This document shows, piece by piece, positions 5,964 through 12,107 of a stretch of 13,211 nucleotides of DNA. The position numbers were made by a program, and so were the translations under genes. Origin of the DNA: Thiodiazotropha sp050305975 (GTDB taxonomy: Bacteria; Pseudomonadota; Gammaproteobacteria; Chromatiales; Chromatiaceae); NCBI GenBank assembly GCA_050305975.1, contig JBNLGI010000171.1:1-13211 (forward strand), given 5' to 3'. The first letter of the stretch is position 1. Each line of letters opens with the position of its first letter. Below the pieces are notes generated by a model, which did not search any database, was not told the origin of the DNA, and saw nothing but the letters and a program-made list of their open reading frames with translations.

Positions 5964-7433
5964 GTGAAGCTACTACTAACCTTGCTCTGTGCTCTCTCAC
6001 CCACGATGCTACTGGCATCCACCGAGGGGGGAGACCATCTCGACCTGACCAACCACTGGGTCGGCTTCACCTCGATCGTCATTTTCGCTGTCGCCTATCT
6101 GCTGGTGATGGCCGAAGAGTTCACCCATCTGCGCAAATCCAAGCCCGTGATCCTGGCCGCGGGACTGATCTGGGGCCTGGTGGCCTGGTATTACCAGACC
6201 CACGACCTGCCCCACGCGGCCGAGCAGATAGTGCGTCACAACCTGCTGGAGTACGCGGAGCTGATGCTCTTCCTGCTGGTGGCGATGACCTATATCAACG
6301 CCATGGATGAACGCAACGTGTTCGAGAAACTCCGCTCCTGGCTGGTGGCCAAGGGTTTCGGCTTCCGCCAGCTGTTCTGGATCACCGGCGTGCTCGCCTT
6401 CTTCATCTCGCCGGTGGCCGACAACCTGACCACCGCCCTGCTGATGTGCGCCGTGGTCATGGCCGTCGGCGGCAGCAACACCAAATTCGTGCTGTTGGCC
6501 TGCATCAACATTGTGGTAGCCGCCAATGCGGGCGGCGCCTTCAGTCCGTTCGGCGACATCACCACCCTGATGGTCTGGCAGAAAGGCATCCACACCGCTC
6601 AGGGGACCATCGATTTCTGGGCCTTCTTCGCCCTTTTCATCCCCTCTCTGGTCAACTGGCTGGTGCCCTGCGCGATCATGCACTTCGCGGTCCCCGACGA
6701 GACGCCCCACAGCGGCGGCAAGGCCGTGGAGATGAAACGCGGAGCCAAACGCATCATCGCCTTTTTCCTGGCCACCATCGTCACCGCGGTCAGCTTCCAC
6801 AATTTTCTCGGCATGCCCCCGGTGGTCGGCATGCTGACCGGCCTGGCCTATCTGCAGTTCTTCGGTTTCTATCTCAAGAAGACCTATGCGAAGGATCACA
6901 AACACCCCACCAATGGCGACCTGACGGAGATGGAGCATGACGGCCAGATGGGCGACATGGTGGCTTTCGACGTCTTCAACAAGGTGGCCCGGGCAGAGTG
7001 GGACACGCTGTTGTTTTTCTATGGCGTGGTGCTCTGCGTCGGCGGACTCGGATTCATCGGTTATCTGGCACTCGCTTCCGAGGTCATGTACACCCAATGG
7101 GGTGCGGCGATGGAGCTCTCGGCCAGCATGAATGCCACACCGGCGAATGTCACGGTCGGCCTGCTCTCCGCCATCGTCGACAACATTCCGGTGATGTTCG
7201 CGGTGCTGACCATGATGCCCGACATGTCCATGGGGCAGTGGCTGCTGGTCACCCTGACCGCCGGTGTCGGCGGCTCCCTGCTCTCCATCGGCTCGGCGGC
7301 CGGGGTCGCCCTGATGGGTCAGGCCAGGGGGAAGTACACCTTCTTCGGTCACCTGAAGTGGACACCCGTCATCGCCCTGGGCTATGTTGCCAGTGTCCTG
7401 GTGCACATCTGGATCAACGCCAGCAGCTTTTAG
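5964..7433 (+). CDS. nhaD: Na+/H+ antiporter NhaD, copy 1
   Basis: A 489-residue inner-membrane protein of the NhaD family in the ion-transporter (ArsB/NhaD) superfamily; it exchanges cytoplasmic Na+ or Li+ for external H+. A signal-like segment (residues 1-19) precedes about a dozen hydrophobic helices. Family motifs are visible: VADNLTTALL (151-160), NAGGAFSPFGDITTLMVW (188-205), VDNIPVM (405-411) and AGVGGSLLSIGSAAGVALMG (433-452). Asp153, Asp198 and Asp406 are the acidic residues in broken or core helices likely to take part in transport. The start is GTG with AGGGG (5951-5955) eight bases upstream. It has its own candidate promoter, and a second, diverged nhaD follows 128 bases downstream. 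Strong similarity throughout makes the family call secure; which ion is preferred is not readable. Confidence 0.93.
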   Translation: MKLLLTLLCALSPTMLLASTEGGDHLDLTNHWVGFTSIVIFAVAYLLVMAEEFTHLRKSKPVILAAGLIWGLVAWYYQTHDLPHAAEQIVRHNLLEYAELMLFLLVAMTYINAMDERNVFEKLRSWLVAKGFGFRQLFWITGVLAFFISPVADNLTTALLMCAVVMAVGGSNTKFVLLACINIVVAANAGGAFSPFGDITTLMVWQKGIHTAQGTIDFWAFFALFIPSLVNWLVPCAIMHFAVPDETPHSGGKAVEMKRGAKRIIAFFLATIVTAVSFHNFLGMPPVVGMLTGLAYLQFFGFYLKKTYAKDHKHPTNGDLTEMEHDGQMGDMVAFDVFNKVARAEWDTLLFFYGVVLCVGGLGFIGYLALASEVMYTQWGAAMELSASMNATPANVTVGLLSAIVDNIPVMFAVLTMMPDMSMGQWLLVTLTAGVGGSLLSIGSAAGVALMGQARGKYTFFGHLKWTPVIALGYVASVLVHIWINASSF

Positions 7434-7492
7434 GGCCTGTTAACGCGAAAATAAAATCTGGCAGGAATAACGACAGGAGTTTCACATCGATT

Positions 7493-7516
7493 CCCGGGTG
7501 ACGGGTAACACCGGGG
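7493..7516 (+). promoter_or_regulatory. Alternative stem in the leader of nhaD copy 2
   Basis: CCCGGGTG (7493-7500) can pair with CACCGGGG (7509-7516) as seven pairs around one G-G mismatch, with an eight-base loop. Its 3' arm overlaps the 5' arm of the strong hairpin at 7512-7534, so the two are mutually exclusive. This is an observation of pairing only. Confidence 0.3.
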
Positions 7517-7534
7517 CTCGCAGAGCGGGCCCCG
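7512..7534 (+). promoter_or_regulatory. Strong GC hairpin in the leader of nhaD copy 2
   Basis: A ten-pair stem, 7512-7521 with 7525-7534, one T-G wobble and an AGA loop. It ends 27 bases before the ATG of the second nhaD. Seven Ts follow at 7552-7558, 17 bases beyond the stem, too far for a canonical terminator. It may pause transcription, mask initiation or partly insulate the two nhaD genes. Confidence 0.5.
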
Positions 7535-7561
7535 ACAGCATAACGGCGCACTTTTTTTGAC

Positions 7562-9001
7562 ATGAACAGACGGCGCTCAACAGCTGCACTGCTTCTCTGT
7601 CTCCCCGGTCTGGCACTGGCGGGGCATATGTCGGCCAGTGGCTACAGTATGAGCACCCATTGGGTCGGCTATTTCTCCCTGGCCGTCTTCGCCCTGGCCT
7701 TGCTGGCCGTCGCCTTCGAGGAGTTCATCGCGCTACCCAAATCGAAACCGGTGCTGCTCGCGGCAGGCATCATCTGGGGCCTGATCGGCTGGTACTCCAA
7801 TCTTCACCAGAGTGGACACGAGGCGGAGACCGCGCTGCGCCACAGTCTGCTGCAGTACTTCGAACTGATGCTTTTCTTCCTGGTGGTGATGACCTACATC
7901 AACGCCCTGGCCGAACGGCGTGTCTTTCTCGCCCTGCGCAGCTGGGTCGGTCATCGCCAGTACAGCTACCGCAGGATCTTCTGGATCACCGGTTTCGGTA
8001 CCTTTCTGCTGTCGCCCTTCCTCGACAACCTCTCCACCGCCCTGGTGATGGGTGCCATCGTACTCAACCTGGAGCGGGACAACCGTCGGTTTATCGCCCT
8101 GGCCTGCACCAATATCGTGATCGCTTCCAATGCCGGAGGCGCTTTCAGTCCTTTCGGCGACCTCACCACGCTGATGGTCTGGCAGCAGGACATCATGAGT
8201 ACCACCGGCCGCGTCGAATTCTTTTCCTTCTTCAACCTGCTGCTGCCCTCTTTGGTCAACTACCTGGTTCCGGCTGCATTCATGCACTTCGCCGTACCAA
8301 ACGGCCGGCTGGCGGCTTCACAGGAGCAGATCCGCATGCGTCGTGGCGCCAAACGCATCATGTTCCTGCTGTTGATGACCATCGCCACCGCGGTCTATTT
8401 TCAGTGGCAGCTCTATCTCCCGGCGGCGATCGGCGTCATGACCGGACTCTCCTACCTGCAGTTTTTCGGCTTCTTTCTGAAAAAGACCCACCTCCCGAGC
8501 AATACCACCGTCACCACCTCGGAGAGCCCCGACTTCTCCATCGTGGTGGAGAGCCGGCAGCCGTTCGATGTCTTCCTGCGGGTGGCGCGCGCCGAATGGG
8601 ACACCCTCCTGTTCCTCTGCGGTGTCGTCCTGTGTGTGGGGGGGCTCGGCTATCTGGGCTATCTGACCCTGGCATCGGAACTGCTCTACGTACAGTGGGG
8701 GGCGACCGCCGCCAATGTCTCCATCGGTCTCGCCTCCGCCGTGCTGGAGAACATACCCACCATGTCGGTGGTTCTGACCATGAATCCCGAGATGTCCCTG
8801 GGCCAGTGGCTGCTGGTCACCCTCACCGCGGGGGTCGGTGGCAGCCTGCTCTCGATCGGTTCCGCCGCCGGCGTGGCCCTGATGGGGCACGCGAAGGGAA
8901 AATATACGTTTTTCAGTCACTTGAAATGGTCGCCTGTGATTGCACTGGGGTTTGCGGCGAGTGTTTTGTGCCATCTGTGGTTGAATAGCGGCTACTTCTG
9001 A
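7562..9001 (+). CDS. nhaD: Na+/H+ antiporter NhaD, copy 2
   Basis: A 479-residue paralogue of the preceding gene in the same family, with signal-like residues 1-20 (three Args, then a Leu-rich core ending ALA), then about a dozen membrane helices. It keeps FLDNLSTALV (153-162), NAGGAFSPFGDLTTLMVW (190-207) and the near-identical AGVGGSLLSIGSAAGVALMG (423-442). Two differences stand out. The second core motif reads LENIPTM with Glu396 where copy 1 has Asp406. It also lacks about ten residues that copy 1 has after WGA (around 381-390), in a loop before that motif. The loop before VARAEWDTLL also differs. The start at 7562 gives the signal segment, but no Shine-Dalgarno precedes it (a T7 tract does). 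Later ATGs at 7628 and 7649 would lose the signal. Probably an old duplication with altered ion preference or pH range. Confidence 0.9.
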   Translation: MNRRRSTAALLLCLPGLALAGHMSASGYSMSTHWVGYFSLAVFALALLAVAFEEFIALPKSKPVLLAAGIIWGLIGWYSNLHQSGHEAETALRHSLLQYFELMLFFLVVMTYINALAERRVFLALRSWVGHRQYSYRRIFWITGFGTFLLSPFLDNLSTALVMGAIVLNLERDNRRFIALACTNIVIASNAGGAFSPFGDLTTLMVWQQDIMSTTGRVEFFSFFNLLLPSLVNYLVPAAFMHFAVPNGRLAASQEQIRMRRGAKRIMFLLLMTIATAVYFQWQLYLPAAIGVMTGLSYLQFFGFFLKKTHLPSNTTVTTSESPDFSIVVESRQPFDVFLRVARAEWDTLLFLCGVVLCVGGLGYLGYLTLASELLYVQWGATAANVSIGLASAVLENIPTMSVVLTMNPEMSLGQWLLVTLTAGVGGSLLSIGSAAGVALMGHAKGKYTFFSHLKWSPVIALGFAASVLCHLWLNSGYF

Positions 9002-9047
9002 CCCCCCATTTCCCCCACCCGGGTTCGCTGGATTTGCGGCATCTCCG

Positions 9048-9056
9048 TGGTATAGT
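9048..9056 (+). promoter_or_regulatory. Candidate extended -10 promoter for prk
   Basis: TGG followed by TATAGT (9051-9056) forms a TGn extended -10 element with five of six consensus bases. No good -35 lies 17 bases upstream, which extended -10 promoters can tolerate. The start would fall near 9063 and give a leader of about 97 bases. Confidence 0.45.
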
Positions 9057-9075
9057 TGGCTCCAATTTTTCCTCA

Positions 9076-9095
9076 CGTCCGGATCCAATTGGACG
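9076..9095 (+). promoter_or_regulatory. Inverted repeat in the prk leader
   Basis: CGTCC (9076-9080) and GGACG (9091-9095) flank a centre that itself contains the palindrome TCCAATTGGA (9084-9093). TCCAATT also occurs at 9061-9067, 23 bases upstream. Lying just downstream of the candidate promoter, it could be an operator or a small RNA stem. I cannot match it to a known regulator such as CbbR. Confidence 0.3.
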
Positions 9096-9159
9096 GAAAC
9101 CGCCCGGCGGCGGCCGACTGGACGATAACATTACAACGATTAGAGAAAGGGAGAAGTCA

Positions 9160-10032
9160 ATGTCCAAAAAACATCCCGTGGTTGCCGTTACCGGCTCGTC
9201 CGGCGCTGGTACAACGACCGTCAAACGTGCCTTCGAGCACATCTTCTACAGAGACGGCATCAAGGCAGCCGTAGTCGAGGGTGACAGCTTCCATCGCTAC
9301 ACCCGAGCGGAAATGCGCAAGAAAGTAGCCGAAGGTCTGAGCCATTTCGGTCCTCAGGCCAACCACTTCGACAAGATCGCCGAACTGTTCAAAACCTATG
9401 GCGAAACCGGCAGCGGCCAGAAGCGCTACTACCTGCACAGCCCGGAAGAGGCCGCCGAGCACAATGCCCGCCTGGGTTGCGATCAGCAACCTGGCGAGTT
9501 CACCCCCTGGGAAAAGATCGAGGAGGGCACCGACCTGCTCTTCTACGAAGGCCTGCACGGCATGGTGGTCGACGGCGAGGTCGATGTGGCCAAGCACGTC
9601 GACCTGGGCGTCGGTGTGGTGCCGATCGTCAACCTGGAGTGGATTCAGAAGATCTTTCGCGACAACGCGGAGCGTGGCTACAGCGAGGAGGCCATCGTCG
9701 ACACCATCATGCGTCGCATGCCCGACTACATCAACCACATCACACCCCAGTTCTCACGCACCGACATCAACTTCCAGCGCGTGCCCACGGTGGATACCTC
9801 GAACCCCTTCATCGCCCGCGACATCCCGACGCCGGACGAGAGTTTCGTGGTGATCCGCTTCAGCCATCCGAAGAAGTTCGACATCGACTTCCCCTACCTG
9901 CTGTCGATGATCGACAACTCCTTCATGTCTCGGCGCAACTCCATCGTGGTGCCCGGCGGCAAGATGGGCTTCGCCATGGAGATCATCCTGCAACCCATCA
10001 TCGAGCGCATGATGGACGCCCGCAACGTCTGA
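9160..10032 (+). CDS. prk: Phosphoribulokinase (class I, proteobacterial type)
   Basis: Phosphorylates ribulose-5-phosphate with ATP to ribulose-1,5-bisphosphate, the RuBisCO substrate, in the cytoplasmic Calvin cycle. The 290-residue length is typical of the proteobacterial octameric enzyme. The P-loop is GSSGAGTTT (12-20). Substrate and catalytic positions known from the Rhodobacter enzyme are present: Asp42, His45 and Arg49 in VEGDSFHRYTR, and Asp168 with Arg167 and Arg172 in IFRDNAERGY. The ATG at 9160 is chosen because AGGGAG (9148-9153) precedes it by six bases and the P-loop then falls at the usual place; the open frame from 9034 adds 42 non-family residues. It appears monocistronic, between an extended -10 promoter and a strong terminator, without other Calvin-cycle genes nearby, which is common in sulfur oxidisers. 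The gene implies chemo- or photoautotrophy. Confidence 0.97.
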   Translation: MSKKHPVVAVTGSSGAGTTTVKRAFEHIFYRDGIKAAVVEGDSFHRYTRAEMRKKVAEGLSHFGPQANHFDKIAELFKTYGETGSGQKRYYLHSPEEAAEHNARLGCDQQPGEFTPWEKIEEGTDLLFYEGLHGMVVDGEVDVAKHVDLGVGVVPIVNLEWIQKIFRDNAERGYSEEAIVDTIMRRMPDYINHITPQFSRTDINFQRVPTVDTSNPFIARDIPTPDESFVVIRFSHPKKFDIDFPYLLSMIDNSFMSRRNSIVVPGGKMGFAMEIILQPIIERMMDARNV

Positions 10033-10057
10033 TCGCCGATCGACCCAGGACGCTCCG

Positions 10058-10089
10058 AGCCGTACCGGTTAAGCCGGTACGGCTTTTTT
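10058..10089 (+). terminator. Strong rho-independent terminator after prk
   Basis: An 11-pair perfect stem, 10058-10068 with 10074-10084 and loop TTAAG, runs into six Ts (10084-10089). It lies 25 bases after the prk stop and separates prk from the anion-channel gene. Confidence 0.95.
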
Positions 10090-10101
10090 CTGTCCGCCGG
10101 C

Positions 10102-10160
10102 GCATCCATTGCGGATAGGACGGGCATGGGCCCAGGCTTGAGAATTTTCAATGTGGATGC
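10102..10160 (+). promoter_or_regulatory. Inverted repeats upstream of the SLAC1-family gene
   Basis: GCATCCATTG (10102-10111) is complementary to CAATGTGGATGC (10149-10160) with a two-base bulge, ten pairs closing a 37-base loop. Inside lie GGGC/GCCC and, overlapping the right arm, the near-palindrome TTGAGAATTTTCAA (10138-10151), which looks operator-like. I could not place a convincing promoter in this 130-base spacer. Function is unknown. Confidence 0.3.
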
Positions 10161-10220
10161 GGTGAGGCTGAACTTACCATTTCGGTCGGCTTTTACGCTC
10201 AACACCGTTCGGGGAAACCG

Positions 10221-11180
10221 ATGAACCCATCGTCACGTCTCGCCTACTTTCCGGTCTCGTTCTTCTCCATGATCATGGGTCTGACCGGCCTCTGTATCGC
10301 CTGGGAGAACGCGGAACTCACCTACGGTCTGCCGTTCCGTCTGGAGAGCGCGCTGACGCCGTTCACCGCACTTGCCTTCTGTCTCATGCTGGGGATCTAC
10401 CTGGGCAAGCTGATCAAATACCCGCAGGAGGTGCGCAAGGAGCTCAACCATCCGGTCAAGCTCAACTTCTTCCCCGCCACCTCGATCAGCCTGATCCTGC
10501 TCGCCATCGCCAGCCTCAAGTCCCTGCCCGGTCTCTCCCACCTTCTGTGGGCTGTCGGCACGCTGCTGCACCTGGGCTTCACCCTCTACGTGATGAACGT
10601 CTGGATCCACCACGACAGGTTCGAAATTCACCACATCAATCCGGCCTGGTTCATCCCGGTGGTGGGCAACGTGCTGGTGCCGATCGCCGGCACCGCCCAC
10701 GGCTATACGGAAATCTCCTGGTTCTTCTTCAGTATCGGTCTGCTCTTCTGGCTGGTGCTCTTCACCATCATCTTCTACCGGGTGCTGTTCCACCATCCGT
10801 TACCCGACAAGCTGATGCCGACCTTCTTCATCCTGATCGCGCCCCCCGCCGTCGGTTTCATCTCCTACCTCAAGCTCAATGGCGGATTCGACAACTTCGC
10901 CCACGTGCTCTACTACTGCGGCCTGTTCCTGACGCTGCTCCTGCTGACCCAGACCCCCCGCTTCTCTCGGCTGCAGTTCTTCCTCTCCTGGTGGGCCTAC
11001 TCCTTTCCCCTCGCCGCCATCACCATCGCGACGCTGATGATGTACCGGCACCAGCACCAGGTCGGCTTCGCCGTCATCGGCTGGGTGCTGCTGTCGATCC
11101 TCACCCTGGTGGTGACCTATCTGCTCTACCGCACCCTGCAGGCGGTGGCGGGGAAGAAGATCTGCCTGCCTGAAGAGTAG
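10221..11180 (+). CDS. SLAC1 / TehA (TDT) family anion channel
   Basis: A 319-residue integral membrane protein of the tellurite-resistance/dicarboxylate transporter family. It has about ten hydrophobic helices and no signal peptide. Family features include FPVSFFSMIMGLTGL (11-25) in the first helix, HPVKLNFFPATSISLIL, NPAWFIPVVGNVLVP in the middle, and SWWAYSFPLAAI in the ninth helix, which carries the Phe that gates the pore in bacterial TehA. Family members pass anions such as sulfite, chloride, nitrate or malate, and some give tellurite resistance; the substrate here is not readable. GGGGA (10211-10215) gives a usable Shine-Dalgarno. It follows prk across a terminator, so it is probably transcribed separately. 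In a sulfur oxidiser, sulfite or another small anion would be a reasonable guess, but that is inference. Confidence 0.85.
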   Translation: MNPSSRLAYFPVSFFSMIMGLTGLCIAWENAELTYGLPFRLESALTPFTALAFCLMLGIYLGKLIKYPQEVRKELNHPVKLNFFPATSISLILLAIASLKSLPGLSHLLWAVGTLLHLGFTLYVMNVWIHHDRFEIHHINPAWFIPVVGNVLVPIAGTAHGYTEISWFFFSIGLLFWLVLFTIIFYRVLFHHPLPDKLMPTFFILIAPPAVGFISYLKLNGGFDNFAHVLYYCGLFLTLLLLTQTPRFSRLQFFLSWWAYSFPLAAITIATLMMYRHQHQVGFAVIGWVLLSILTLVVTYLLYRTLQAVAGKKICLPEE

Positions 11181-11284
11181 GCGCCCGCGCAGAGCGTGAC
11201 TTCGATGGAGTGCATTCGGGTGGGGTGCCGGTTGCCGTCGGCGGGGGGCGGATCGGCCTGAGCCATTGAACCGCAGTCGAGGGG

Positions 11285-11306
11285 GAAGGCGGGAAGGTTC
11301 GCCTTC
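11285..11306. repeat. Hairpin between convergent genes, just after gloB
   Basis: GAAGGCG (11285-11291) pairs perfectly with CGCCTTC (11300-11306) across an eight-base loop, four bases beyond the gloB stop on the minus strand. Neither side has a T-run, so it is not a textbook terminator. It may mark transcript ends for gloB or for the convergent channel gene. The rest of the 130-base convergent spacer shows nothing I can assign. Confidence 0.35.
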
Positions 11307-11310
11307 GGGA

Positions 11311-12090
11311 TCAGTCGTACTCCCGGTCCTTCCACTGGCGCAGCGCCGTAAACACCTGTGCCGTCGATTCCAGGCTCCTGCCCGACGCCCGCGCCGCCGC
11401 CTGGCGCACGGAGGGCACCGAGGTGCGCAGGAAGGGATTGGTCTCCAGTTCCAGGCTCAGCCTCGAGGGGACGGTGGGTCGGCCCGCCTGTCGCAGGGAC
11501 TCCGCCTCCGAGGTCCGGTTCTTCACCGCCGCACTGTCGGGCTCGACCCAGGCGGCGAAGCCGAGATTGGCCAGCGTGTACTCGTGGGCGCAGTAGAGCT
11601 GCGTCTCGGGCGGCAGGGCGGCGATCCGCTGCAGGGAGGCGGAGAGCTGCTCGAAGGTGCCGTCGAAGACCCGGCCGCAGCCGCCGGCGAACAGGGTATC
11701 GCCGCAGAACAGGGACCCTTCACCGTAGTAGGCCACATGGCCGGCGGTGTGTCCCGGCACCTCCAGGACCACCCAGACGCCATCCAGTCCGTCGAGGATC
11801 ACCCGATCCCCTTCGGCCACCGGATGGGTGACGCCCCGGATCGAGTGGCCGGCCGGCCCGTAGACGGGAATGCCGGGATAGGCCGCCGTCAGTTCGGGGA
11901 TGCCGCCGATGTGGTCGTAGTGGTGATGGGTGATGAGGATCGCGGTCAGGTGTTTGCCCTGCGACCTGAGCCAGTCGAGCACCGGGGTCTCGTCGCCGGG
12001 ATCGACCGCCACCGCCGCCGCGGCGCCGGGCTGGGAGAGCATCCAGATGTAGTTGTCGTCGAAGGCGTTGACGGGGGTGATTTCGAGCAT
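11311..12090 (-). CDS. gloB: Hydroxyacylglutathione hydrolase (glyoxalase II)
   Basis: Hydrolyses S-D-lactoylglutathione to D-lactate and glutathione, the second step of methylglyoxal detoxification in the cytoplasm. The 259-residue metallo-beta-lactamase-fold protein begins MLEITPVNAFDDNYIW, the standard GloB start. The binuclear metal motif THHHYDHIGG is followed by VPGHTAGHVAYY, FCGDTLFAGGCGR and CAHEYTLANL, which carry the remaining His and Asp ligands and the glutathione-site residues. The C-terminal glyoxalase II domain continues to TNPFLRT and the end of the frame. The ATG at 12090 is chosen over a TTG at 12111 because GGAGGA lies four bases before it and the family begins there. It starts 17 bases after the dxs stop, so the two are likely one transcript. 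Its product, D-lactate, could feed the flavoprotein at 3820-5202, though the genes are not linked. Confidence 0.95.
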   Translation of the reverse strand: MLEITPVNAFDDNYIWMLSQPGAAAAVAVDPGDETPVLDWLRSQGKHLTAILITHHHYDHIGGIPELTAAYPGIPVYGPAGHSIRGVTHPVAEGDRVILDGLDGVWVVLEVPGHTAGHVAYYGEGSLFCGDTLFAGGCGRVFDGTFEQLSASLQRIAALPPETQLYCAHEYTLANLGFAAWVEPDSAAVKNRTSEAESLRQAGRPTVPSRLSLELETNPFLRTSVPSVRQAAARASGRSLESTAQVFTALRQWKDREYD

Positions 12091-12107
12091 CTGTTCCTCC
12101 GGCTCGA

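Noticed and set aside
6009..7406. Minus-strand open frame of 465 codons opposite the first nhaD
   Set aside because: The product is an Asp/His/Gln-rich shadow of a transmembrane gene; the plus-strand frame has unmistakable NhaD motifs.
7512..7558. Intrinsic terminator between the two nhaD genes
   Set aside because: The hairpin is strong, but its T-run starts 17 bases after the stem, too far for standard termination; kept as a leader structure instead.
7660..8988. Second plus-strand frame of 442 codons inside the second nhaD
   Set aside because: Arg/Pro/His-rich out-of-frame translation of the antiporter, with no Shine-Dalgarno and no family features.
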